From assembly GCA_949128115.1 (NCBI GenBank), contig OX421966.1, forward strand, positions 55,425,416 through 55,489,415: a stretch of 64,000 nt of DNA. Direction: 5' to 3'. Below, in pieces: positions 31,701-41,998 of this stretch. The stretch comes from Anaspis maculata (taxonomy: Eukaryota > Arthropoda > Insecta > Coleoptera > Scraptiidae). Every line of letters starts with the position of its first letter. Position 1 is the stretch's first letter. A model generated the notes under the pieces. That model ran no database searches. It saw only the letters and a program-made list of their open reading frames with translations, and was not told where the DNA came from. Both the position numbers and the translations under genes were made by a program.

Positions 31701-34075
31701 CCAACACTTCCTCCACGACCGGCAGGACGTGCTCTTCGACGAAGCAAATTTTCGGCGTGACCAACGACAGCAGGTGGCCCATATGCTGCGCGGGCAGTTT
31801 CGGATCCAGGGATGCCACCTTGGCGCCGAGAAAATACGCACCCACCATCGGAACGGCGCTGTCCAAATGGTTCAGAGTGCAGAGGGTCACTATGTCTTCG
31901 GGCGTGACGCCCCTGGCCCTCAGCTGAAGGGCCACCCGGACCGAACGCTTTTTGAAACTCGCGAAGGTTTCCTTGACGCCAGAAGCAACGTCGATCTGTC
32001 GAGTGGAAGAGTTTTTGAAAACTGAAATCAGTCAAAAGTTATTTGATGCATCACGTAAAATTGATCGCTTATGGCGGCTTTACAGAACTTCGTATGTCGC
32101 CGGCGACAGTGTCGCTGGTCAATAGGATTCAATCTGCCTATCCCTGACGATACCTCCCTCCATATCATTCTCGCGACACGAGTTTCTGTCGTCGCGACAC
32201 GACGCGTCGTGTCGTTCAAATTACTCAACTACAGTGGAGTGGGGGATTGTCGCCGGCGACATACGAAGTTCTGTAAAGCCGCCATTTGTAGTCATCACAC
32301 AAAACAAACAGCTACTTGCAGTCCAAATGGTCAACCACGATTCGGCTCAGGAGTCCGCCGAAAAAGCTCAGACAGATCTCTTGCGAGCAGCAGACGGTAA
32401 AGCCGTCAACGAGGCCAACCCAAGTGACGTTATTTCGTTCTGAGCGGTCAGTTTTGTCACAGATGTGTCAAAAAGTGTTTCCCCTTGATTTGAGTTGTCA
32501 TAATGATACATTCATATTGCATTTATCTTCAAGATTCAGAACTGAAGAAATCGTTCCTTTGCAAGAATTATTGAGCCGTTGAATCGTTCTTTTTTCGAAT
32601 TTGGCATACATGTCACCCTGGCACAGACCTGTGAATCATTGTTATTAAATCCCTCCAACTCTAATCCAGTCGTGTGAAGAAAGAAGGGCTTCTGGGAACA
32701 ACTTGTATTTAGAATCTGGATTTTGCTTTGAAAATTGTATACTCGGTGAGAAAAAGACTCTGCACAAGATTTGTACCTATTAGTAACGTTTTTGACAATG
32801 TTTGACAATAGCTGCATTTCTTTTACACGAAATCTCAGATAATCTCACCTCAGTTACAGAGAGAAAAAGCGAGAATTGCATGAGAGGGAGAGAGACACAA
32901 CGAGCAATTGAAGTGAGAATTCTTAGTTCAGATGATAAAAGGAACGCAGCTAATATCGACAAAGCAATAACATTTGTTGACGTTATCAATAATTGACCTT
33001 TCCAATTTTAGGAGATAGAAAATACCATGGTTTTTCGAGGTCACCTTTGACATTTTGACGTTTATGACGTTTGGACGTTTCGTTTCTGACTTTTGCGGGA
33101 ATTTTGAATCGGATAGCTATACTGTTCCCATTATCATGTGGGGAAAGTCACTAGAGCCCATAAAGGAGTTTTTAATGGACGAAGTAATAGAGTTTTTTCG
33201 TAGTAAGATGCACGTGTCTGGTGCAGCGCGATCCCTGCTGGTGCTGGTGCAGCCACACTTCCATCAAGTTTGGGTCTTTCGTGAACCGGTGCATGCCGGG
33301 TGTATTCGTCTTATTATCGCACTCGCATAGAGCGACACAACACCCTTGAACCATATCTGTAAGTATCTTCCAGTTTTCCACTATATATAACACACTTATT
33401 GGTAAGAACGAGGGTAAGAACAAGTGAAATCATGAAATCCATGCTGAAATCAAATAAATACACGACAGAGCGCTTGTCAGATTCGAAAATTTCCCATTAT
33501 GTCAGAAACGAAATGTCATACCTCAAAAAACATGGGGCGATTTCCAATAACTGCGACAAGGCTGATACGCAATGTCAAAGTGCACTTGCCAGCTCAATGC
33601 CAAACTCAGCCTCGCCAATGTTTCGATTGTGTCGACAAGTGGTGCTATTACTGCTATTGGAACGCTAGCTGTGTCGATTTGTTCCATATGTGTCCAATTG
33701 TGTCCTTATACGCCTTATTGGGAAGCGCCCAATGACCTCGATTAACCGTATCTTATACGCATGACGTCACAGTAAAGAGAGACAACGGAAAATTGGAGAC
33801 CTCAATTGCTGCTTTGACACAAGCGCATGCATTTTTTGGCGTGCAAAAATATTCGAATATTAACTTTTTTCAATCCACTCAATTGTACAGAATATTCAAG
33901 TAGGTATAATTTATGCTGGAACAATGCAAGAAAAATAAAAGAAAAACTGTGATTCTACCTGGCAGACACGATCGGCATACTTTTCAGCCTTCTCAAAGAA
34001 AAACTGCCCCAAGCTCTGATTCGCAGGCACCACGTCCAATGGAGCTCCGTGTATTATTTTGCTGTCGTTGGCCAT
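28206..34075 (-). CDS. Gene B: acyl-CoA synthetase, 4CL/luciferase-like, 5 exons, 543 aa
   Basis: Join of exons 34075-33959, 31995-31469, 30287-30128, 29881-29591 and 28742-28206. The total is 1632 bases with an open frame, and all introns are GT-AG. It is the most compact paralogue, with introns of 1963, 1181, 246 and 848 bases. It has the same enzyme architecture as A: an SGTTGSPK P-loop, GGSPL, YGLTE, TGD, and Arg, Lys, Gln and C-terminal Lys at luciferase-equivalent positions. The A8 motif reads KYQSYQ, so Ser replaces the usual Gly at about residue 437 (luciferase G446). It ends in SGNNW, again without a peroxisomal signal. Its sequence is mosaic, A-like in exons 3-4 and the 5' flank and C-like in exon 2 and the C-terminus. 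ATTAAA at 28082-28087 may serve as poly(A) signal. Confidence 0.92.
28775..28894. mobile_element. CCGTATGATCAAAAACTT hairpin MITE (gene B intron 4)
   Basis: It is 120 bases with perfect 18-base ends flanked by TA. It sits about 30 bases inside intron 4, close to where gene A carries its 3.3-kb element. Confidence 0.9.
28901..29018. mobile_element. Hairpin MITE, gene B copy
   Basis: Equivalent to 16533-16650 in gene A, with the same arms and loop and the same downstream unique sequence. Confidence 0.85.
29591..29881 (-). CDS. Gene B exon 4
   Basis: The exon is 291 bases in phase 0. It retains WLFGGSPL and AYGLTEGGG and is nearly identical to A. Confidence 0.9.
30128..30287 (-). CDS. Gene B exon 3
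   Basis: The exon is 160 bases with a CCCCAG acceptor and an AAG|GTAAAT donor. It reads through without a stop. It resembles A more than C (SGFRN, VIHLS, ALSPN) but has its own changes, such as FVFCCYFYD. Confidence 0.88.
31119..31235. mobile_element. GGAGCCTATTT MITE in intron 2 of gene B
   Basis: It is 117 bases with ends GGAGCCTATTTCTAAG and CTAAAAATAAGGCCC. It is flanked by CAG (31116-31118, 31236-31238), and gene A has a single CAG at the empty site (about 20676). Confidence 0.85.
31469..31995 (-). CDS. Gene B exon 2 (P-loop exon)
   Basis: The exon is 527 bases in the same phase as A, with a CGACAG acceptor and a GC|GTGAGA donor. The P-loop reads TSGTTGSPK. It shares a long list of amino-acid states with C against A, for example DIVTL, PMVGA, PAQH, VLPVVEEV and SDRYE. 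Confidence 0.92.
32071..32285. mobile_element. ATGGCGGCTTTACAG palindromic MITE in intron 1 of gene B
   Basis: It is 215 bases with inverted arms of about 38 bases, ATGGCGGCTTTACAGAACTT through GTCGCCGGCGACA. Genes A and C read straight through the site next to AGTCACCACACAAAAC. Confidence 0.87.
32811..32950. mobile_element. GCTGCATTTCTTTTA MITE in intron 1 of gene B
   Basis: It is 140 bases with ends GCTGCATTTCTTTTA and AAAAGGAACGCAGC, and AATA on both sides. Gene A has the empty site GACAATATCGAC (about 24749). Distantly similar to the AGGTGCTTTCC family in its CT/AG-rich interior. Confidence 0.8.
32993..33805. mobile_element. 813-bp insertion in intron 1 of gene B
   Basis: The ends TTGACCTTTCCAATTTT and AAAATTGGAGACCTCAA are imperfect inverted repeats. 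The aligned position in genes A and C is empty (CAATAGCTG). No transposase is recognised. Confidence 0.7.
33959..34075 (-). CDS. Gene B exon 1 (residues 1-39)
   Basis: The exon is 117 bases, starts MANDSKIIHG and ends at CAG|GTAGAA. It differs from exon 1 of A only slightly (for example Asn6 to Lys) and shares the TTTCAG acceptor-like sequence next to the ATG. Confidence 0.9.
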
Positions 34076-34176
34076 AGTTGCTGAAACTCGGATGAATTAT
34101 TGTACTATCAAGCACAGATACACACGCGACAATAATATTTCAATAGGCCTGAAGTAGATAATTTTCATACGTATAT

Positions 34177-34788
34177 TTGGCCTGTACAGTGTACAGCGTA
34201 CTTTAAATTTGCTATTTCATTGTGTCATTCGATTACACAAGCCAAGCAATGAATATTCGTCTGAATATATTCATTTGTTTTGCTCTACAACATTTGTAGA
34301 AAAATAATGAAAAGTGCTAAAATCAGCCGGCAAGTTTCAACGCCAAGATCGGGCGGCATTTGTGACGTCATTGTTCCCCGACCAATAATACATGTTCGTG
34401 GCGCGTCAGCCGGGTGGTTGGAGTAGGATTGTGGCAGTTCGGGTTCGGCCAGTTTGCAGTTACCACGCATGAAACGAGCACGAGCGGGTTGGGATCAGTA
34501 GCGTACTACTAGCGTACTAACAGGCCAGTGTAGTACAGTATGGGTGAGGAATTCAATGGCTCGCATTATTGAATTCATTCAAACTGAAGTTTATTGCTTT
34601 GTTACACTTTGCCACACCATACGATTGGATGGGGCGCGATGACGTCACTGACGGCGCGTATACAATGCGTATGAAATTCTCAAAGTGTACTATTATTTCC
34701 CTAAAATTTTCAAAATTTCACAAAAATAAAAAATACGTCAATTTCTATTTTCATTGAAAAAAAAAACTACACTGTATACCTAGGTCCA
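34177..34788. mobile_element. ~612-bp insertion upstream of gene B
   Basis: It interrupts sequence that is continuous upstream of gene A at about 25150 (GCATAATTAAGTAATTTC). The weakly inverted ends are TGGCCTGTACAGTGTAC and TACACTGTATACCTAGGTCCA. Boundaries are approximate. Confidence 0.6.
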
Positions 34789-34940
34789 TTAAGTAATTTC
34801 AGTGATTCAGCAGGTTTATTATCTTTTGCGATATATTTTTTTCTCAGTCAAATATTACATCATAACAACGTAAGTGCCAAAACAAAGTCAGTGGGAGGCA
34901 AAACGTCATTTTACTGAAAGCGGCCACAGATTTTTCTCCT

Positions 34941-34998
34941 TGTATCGATAAAACAGACTTACTTCTCCTTGTATCGATAAAACAGACTTACATTCGTA
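34941..34998. repeat. 29-bp tandem duplication
   Basis: CTTGTATCGATAAAACAGAC occurs twice in succession upstream of gene B, and once upstream of gene A (about 25425-25446). Confidence 0.75.
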
Positions 34999-35313
34999 GT
35001 TAGCTTTTCAGAAACAAAATTTTCCTCAGTTGGAGTCATTGGATTGGCAGAATCAAACCTTATTGACTACAAAAAAAAACAATTTGATCTTTGACAGCAA
35101 AGCAAAGCCATCTCTAAAAAATGGAGATTTTGTTGATCGCATAATAAAACACTGAACTTTACACATTACGTTACTACGTTACTACGTTATGTCGAACAAT
35201 AACCTCAGTAGGAAAGCAGAAACAATTTGCGGAAGATAAAAGATAATACATACAAATAATATTTAAATAACATTTTTTGCCGGGTGATTGTGTACTTACA
35301 CTTTTGATATAAT

Positions 35314-35455
35314 AGGTGCTTTCTTTTTACCACAAAACTCACTGATCTGATCTAAGTTAGAAAGAGAAAGAGCGAGAAATCACATGCGCGAAAGTGAGAT
35401 GCCACTAACAACTTAGGTCAGAATACTTAGTTCAGGTTGTAAAAGGAAAGCACCT
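35314..35455. mobile_element. AGGTGCTTTCC MITE, 142 bp (gene B upstream)
   Basis: Same family as 24306-24447, opposite orientation. The aligned upstream sequence of gene A near 25740 lacks it. Confidence 0.85.
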
Positions 35456-35596
35456 TATGTATTAGATTATAATTATTCTAATAACAATAACAGCGATCGT
35501 TATGTTAAATATTCTCACCGGTTCTTCTACACGCGTTATTATAAGTAGTTGGCACTGGACTGGACCAGCTACGATTACGATAAGCCACTAGATACC

Positions 35597-35783
35597 GATA
35601 GCTCAAGTTGAAGGAAGCCGCCTAGATTCATATGACGAATTCACTTCACTGCTCCAGAGCTGCTCGACCCCTCTCGTTGACAGGGAAACTCCACTAGAAT
35701 CACCTGTTACCTGAAGTGAATTCGCCGATAGTAAATTATTGTTAACAATAAGGTTTCGTCCTTGAAATGACAACCTCGTAAAT
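35597..35783 (-). promoter_or_regulatory. Partial copy of the A-type upstream block, gene B
   Basis: It matches the first ~185 bases of 25868-26404, then similarity ends before the TATA box. It may be the noncoding first exon of gene B with a different or no core promoter. This is inference from alignment only. Confidence 0.4.
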
Positions 35784-36002
35784 TCAAAAGTAATGAAACT
35801 TTTCAGGGAACACTAAAAACTGTTCACCTTTGAACAAATACACAATGGGGTGTTATATTGGAAAACAATTAGTTATTTTTATTGAGCATTCAAACTGTTT
35901 ATGATCTGATTGAGCCTTTCATGTAACAGGCACAATAATTCCGTTTCTAATTTTCTAGAATTTTTTTTGCTATGCTATTATGGAAAAATAAGTACAAGTA
36001 TA

Positions 36003-37470
36003 CAGGTGTTCCATTTTTCAACGCTCATTATTGGTATCTCGGAAACGGTAAGAGATACAGAGTCGGTTAAATTACAAAAAAGTTGCGCTATTTTATGACT
36101 ATCTCAAATACGTCAAGATTTTCCAAATATCTCAGATCATTTCTGAAATATCTCAAAAAAACTGAAAAATGCCGAATTCGAAAATCTCAAATCACTTCTT
36201 TATTATGACAGCTATCGATTTGAAAATTGGTATTCGGACATTTTTGGAAGTCCTTGATCGACTGACGTCAATAATTTTTTCCTGCACTTACTAGTTTTTG
36301 AGATATGACAGCTAACTTCATTTTTTCTTATGACACCATATCATTTGTTCACCCCATAAAACTCATCTTTTTTTCTCTTCACAAAGATATAAAACACTTG
36401 CAGCATTTCTGTCAAAATAACCTGTAAAGATTGGAAAAACTATTTCTGGGGCGAAAAAATCGAGTTACCGCTTCGGTTGCCATGCTCTCGTGGCATATAA
36501 ACAATGGCATTCGGTTGCCATGGTCTGTTGATTTTGGAGAAAGTTGAGTTACATTCCGTTTTTAAATATTTTATAATGATAATAAATAACAATAAAACAA
36601 ATACAAAACCAAGTATAACACAAAATAACATAGCAATAGCAATAAACATTTATAACTCACAATTACTCCAAATGGAGTCCATTTTGCGGGGAACGCTCAG
36701 AGATCGAATTTATAATAGTTTATGACAGAATATCTCAAAGGAACCAAGAGCTGAAAGCAAGGAGTTGATGATGCGTTCCAGTCAATTAACCCGCACGATA
36801 TCAGCGCAAACGTTGAAAATATGGCTGAAAGGACACAACTCTGCATACAGCAAAATGGAGTCAATTTCGAGCAATTGTAAATTATGAATGTTTATTGCTA
36901 TTGCTATGTTATTTTGTGTTATTCTTGGTTTTGTATTTGTTTTATTGTTATTTATTATCATTATCAAATACATAAAAACGGAATGTAACTCAACTTTCTC
37001 CAATATCAACAGACCATGGCAACCGAATGCCATTGTTTATATGTCACGAGCGCATGGCAACCGAAGCGATAACTCGATTTTTTCGCCTCAGAAATAGTTT
37101 TCCCAATTTTTATAGGTTTTATATCTTTAAAAAAAAAGATGAGTTTTATGGGGTGAACAAATGATGATATGGTGTCCATAAGAAAAAATGAAGTTAGCTG
37201 TCATATCTCAAAAACTAGTAAGTGCAGGAAAAAATTATTGACGTCAGTCGATCAAGGACTTCCAAAAATGTCAGAATACCAATTTTCAAATCGATAGCTG
37301 TCATAATAAAGAAATGATTTGAGATTTTCGGATTCGGCATGTTTCAGTTTTTTTGAGATATTTCATTGAGATAGTCATAAAATAGCGCAACTTTTTTGTA
37401 ATTTAACCGACTCTGTATCTCTTACCGTTTCCGAGATACCAATAGTGAGCGTTGAAAAACGGGACACCTG
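36003..37470. mobile_element. 1.47-kb near-perfect palindrome, TA-flanked
   Basis: The arms 36003-about 36700 and about 36790-37470 are inverted copies with a short centre. The ends are CAGGTGTTCCATTTTTCAAC and its near-inverse. Mirrored frames starting MAFGCHG at 36504 (+) and 37033 (-) are the same arm read twice, not two genes. Confidence 0.9.
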
Positions 37471-37532
37471 TATAGACCCAGAAAGGAAAGCAGGTTTGAG
37501 GAAAGGTATGTGCAGCATTTGAGGGAGTCTAA

Positions 37533-37671
37533 TGGTGCTATTCTGTAAAAAATAACATTCCATGAAAGCTCTGTTATGTAAAAATTCGTGTCCGTCATTG
37601 GCTGTTGCCTAGATAATAACAACATAACAGAGCCTTTATGGAATGTTATTTTTTAGAGAATCGCACCTTTA
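37533..37671. repeat. ~140-bp hairpin repeat
   Basis: The arms contain AATAACATTCCATGAAAGCT / CTTTATGGAATGTTATT and CTCTGTTATG / CATAACAGAG. Confidence 0.75.
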
Positions 37672-38099
37672 GAAAAACATGGGAAATAAAACAGCATCCA
37701 GGGCAAAATATATTTGTATATTGTAAGGTATTTCGACCCGACATGACTGGCAATTTCCACTGCAAGGGGGCTTACTTTTTCCTACTTTAGCTGCGCAGCC
37801 TCGGAAATTTCTACTTGAGGATGTATCGCGTCTGACAGCAGTCACATTATACATAGCACATCTATCAAGGCGTGAAAAATCCAGCTTGCACTGTAGCCAG
37901 TCATGCCAACACAACACAATTTTTCCATAGCTTGCTCTAATGCAGAAAGCCGTGAAACTGATTATACTGTTACGAGCGGCGATCTCGTGCATACTGGTAA
38001 ACACGCGATCTTTCTGGACTCTTCCACAGCCGCAGTGTACAAATGCGCGGAGCTCTGGACATTTCTAGAGTAAACTCGATGGCATTGAAATACATGGAG

Positions 38100-38375
38100 A
38101 CTCCAACGATCGATCGAGGCACATCTGTCCATTTTGGCGGAGGCGCCGTTCTAGAGCACGGCAGAATTATACACGGTTAATGTGTGTGATTATTCAGGAG
38201 TGGTCTAGAAACCGCATATGCCGGGCCACTATGGAAATTGCTGAAAGATGATAGAAAGCTCGGGAACGCTAATCGAAGGCATATAAAAGCACCGTCTTCA
38301 GAATGCGACAGGCAGTATTGAATTGGAAGAGACAGCGAGCGGGTAAGCGAGCGATAATCACAGCGATAATTCAAG
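38100..38375 (+). mobile_element. LTR-like repeat, left part
   Basis: It shares ordered blocks with 5681-6064. A TATAAAAG at about 38282-38289 is followed by a purine-rich tract, as in an LTR promoter. It continues at 40813 after the 2.4-kb palindrome. Confidence 0.45.
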
Positions 38376-40812
38376 TAAACAAGTCAAAGATTGAAGTGGT
38401 CCACCCCAAAAACTCGCCTAGGTTCAAATGAGGATGTCGTGACGAAAAATGAACCGATTTCAAAAAAGATCGTGTTAATTGTTCAAGCGTTCTTCCGACT
38501 GCAAATTTCATATTTGAATATCGTGTTTACTAATATACTGTATGATATACAGGGTGACAAAAGTAGGAGTGAAAAGTGGCCCATTTTTAAGCGTGTGTAA
38601 CTTTTTCAAAAACAATATTAGATTTTCCCAATAATATTTTTGAGAACCTCGCATCAATATCTTGAAACGGTTTCTGACATTTGAGCGTCTTCTATTTCTT
38701 GTACAGGGTGTTCGCGTATGAAGTATACACCGCTCTTTGAAGACACCCCCTCAAACATAATTTCAAAAATTGAAAACGATTCTGATACAATTTTTTCCGT
38801 GGGCTTTTAATCCGTTGACAAACCTTTTCTGTGGTATATCACTTACAGGGTGCAACATCGAAAAATTTTCTTCAATTGGACACTCTGTATTTTGATATGG
38901 GAATCGATTCCGCTTTCCATCGTGATTATAAATATATACCACACTCGATAGGTAAGTCAACAAAACACGTGTGAAAAAATTGATGAAGTTTTGAAAAATT
39001 TCAAAAAAAAGATTTTTTTCAAAAGTGACTCAGTGAATTTTCAATCATTTTTCTATTAATTTGGGTGAATGAATTTGTTTAAAGTTTGAAACTTTCACTA
39101 AACTCACCTTAAACCGACAAAGGACCCCGCACGATTCTTATGGAAAATGGCTCCCGGTTAAATTCTCTGAATTTTTGATATGTTGTAGCTCATGAGATAC
39201 TAATCGAATACCGTGGACCCCAAACTCAAATAATGGACAGTTTTTTACCCACAGGGGGTTGAAGTTGGAGGTTTTGACGGCTGCAAAATGATATTATGAC
39301 GTTAATAGAAGCTTTTTATTTGGTTTCTCTTCAAGTTGTGTTTCATGCTAAATGTATTTATTTGACAAAAAAATATCAACCCCCTCCTCCACCCCCCAAC
39401 CCCTATCTATCATCATAAAATTCGAGATTACTCCCGAAAGCCATGCGGATTCAAGATTTAAATCATGAATTTTGACATAAAAATTATTTTTCACCCCTAA
39501 TATTGGGGTGCCGATTTTCCAATTTTCCTCGGTTAACTTGGCGGAATTTTTGGTATTGTGTAGTTCTAATTCTGCTGAACAAAAAGTTCTAATACCAAAA
39601 CTTATTCCTATGAACAGTTTTGTTGTGCAGGGGACTGAAGTTCAATATTTATGCTCTCAAATCTTCAACTTCAGTCCCCTGTAGAACCAAAACTGTCCAT
39701 AGGAATAAGTTTTGGCATGGGAACTTTTTGTTCAGCAGAATTAGAAGTACACAATACCAAAAATTCAGCCAAATTAACCGAGGAAAATTGGAAAATCGGC
39801 ACTCCAACATTAGGGGTGGAAAATAATTTTTATGTCAAAATTCAAAATCTAAATCACATAAGCCGATAGTAGATAGGGGATGGGGGTGGAGGAGGGGGTT
39901 GATATTTTTCTGTCAAATAAATACATATAGCATGAAACACATCTTGAAGAGAAACCAAATAGAAAGCTTTTATTTACGTCAGAATATCATTTTTAAGCCG
40001 TCAAAACCTCCAACTTCAACCCCCTGTGGGTAAAAAACTGTCCATTATTTGAGTTTGAGGTTCACGGTATTTGATTAGTATCTCATGAGCTGTATCATAT
40101 CAAAAATTCAGAGAATTTAACCGGGAGCCATTTTCCATAAGAATCGTGCGGGGTCCTTTTTGAAAAAAAAAAGATTTTTTGAAACTTCAACAATTTTTTT
40201 AAAAGGTGTTAATAATAACCTGAATAACCTGGATAACCTATCAAGTGTGATATATATTAATAATCAAGATGAAGAATGGAACCGATTCCCATATTAAAAT
40301 ACTGTTCAATCTGAGAAAAATTTTCGATGTAAGCAAAATGTCCCAGAAAAATATAGTGAACAGATTCGAAACCTACGGAAAAAATCATGGAAGATACGTT
40401 TCTGTTTTTGAAATTATGTTCAAGAGGAAGTCTCCAGGGAGGGGGTATAATTTAGACGTGAACACCCTGTACAAGAAACAGAAGGCGGTAAAATGTCAAA
40501 CTTTTCGAGCATCTGATTCATTCGAGCTACTGCTGCGAGGTCTCCAAAACTATATCTAGAAAAATTCTAAAATTGTTTTTCAAAAAGTTACGCACGCGTT
40601 GAAATGAACCACTTTGCACTCCTTCTTTTGTCACCTTGTATGTCATACAGTATATCAGTAAACATGATATCCAAATAAGAAACTTGCAGTCAGAAGAACG
40701 CTTGAATCACTAACACCATCTTTTTTGGAATCGGTTCATTTTTCGTCACGATATCCTCATTTGAACCTGAGCGAGTTTTTGGGGTGGACCACTTCAATCT
40801 TTGATCTGTTTA
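38376..40812. mobile_element. 2.44-kb palindromic element inserted in the LTR-like repeat
   Basis: The ends TAAACAAGTCAAAGATTGAA and its near-inverse lead into arms of about 1.2 kb that meet near 39650. GATAATT occurs at 38365-38371 and 40813-40819 and could be the target duplication. No transposase is seen. Confidence 0.85.
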
Positions 40813-40920
40813 GATAATTGTTGGCGTGTATTTATTGTAGTACGCAGAAATAAACAGTGTGTGTTTTAAAACGATCGTATTAATTATATTCGAACCCATA
40901 CGCGAAATACGTAACAATAC
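40813..40920 (+). mobile_element. LTR-like repeat, right part
   Basis: AATAAACAGTGTGTGTTTTA at about 40850 and ACGCGAAATACGTAAC at about 40901 match the end of 5681-6064. Confidence 0.45.
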
Positions 40921-41998
40921 CTATCTCAATCGATAGACTAAAATGAGAAATATGTACCACCTCAAGTCTTCTACGGCCACGCCACGTCAAGCACATGCCA
41001 AAATGTAGGCTTGGCAACAAGCAACTGAATCACTCTGCCATGAAAATCTTCAGTGGGACTAGGCAGCAGACTGCTTGTGTATGACTTGTTCTTGTTTATG
41101 CAGAAAATGCATAACCTTACCCAAACTACTCAGTTTAGGTAAGGGCTGCAGACCAAATGAGAACTTCTGGCGGCATTATTGAATTTTTTTGTGGGCATCC
41201 CACCCAAGGTTCGAGTTTGGCCTCGAGTTTGGCTGAATCAGTTTTTCTTTTTCTTTTGCACCCATATTGTTGATCTCTGCCCACATTTCAACACAAAACA
41301 GTCAAAACACGTCAAAACTGACGCAGAGTTTTTTCTAGGATCAGCTGTTCGTTGCTCGGTAAAGTTACCGCGTTCGCGTTACCGAGTCTGTACGAGGTCT
41401 AGCAACGAATTCTACTGTTTTACCTGGCGCCATCTGTTAACGTACCTTGGTGTGAATCCCTATCGAAGTTTTTTTTATCGGGCACTATAGCCCGGAGAAG
41501 TGATGACGTCACAACATGGCGGTTGATCTTTTCTGGAGACAAACAAACTCGCAAACAAACGTCACATGAACGTGGCTTATCCATTATACATCACGATCAC
41601 GGCTGACTGTTTTTGAAAAAAAGTAAAAAAAAACTGCAAATTTCACGAATATTTCCGATTATCACGAAGAATATGAAGTTGAGGGTAGGGTATCTCTGAT
41701 AAAAATGGAAGAGAATAAAATCGGATAGTGTTATAGAATAGGGTATGTGACGGTTTTTCAATTTTGGTCTAAATAATTTCTAATTGCTTGGTTTTCACTG
41801 AAAGTATTTATTTGGATCAAAGCATGTTTATTTTACGTAAAAAAAATCTTTTTTATTTCGCTAAAATATTTGGCGCCCAAACGCTTTATGAAAGTCAACG
41901 GCCATTGTGACGTCACAGTTCATAAACTGTCAAGTGTCATTCGCGAATGTAAACAAACCATCACATGTTCGCAAGGACGCTGTTCTGTTTGGAGAACA

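Noticed and set aside
36504..37033. Two frames starting MAFGCHG on opposite strands
   Set aside because: They are the two arms of one palindrome, so they are the same sequence read twice. No protein family recognised.
37669..38004. 111-aa minus-strand frame with several cysteines
   Set aside because: No domain I can name, and it overlaps hairpin-repeat sequence. Insufficient support for a gene.
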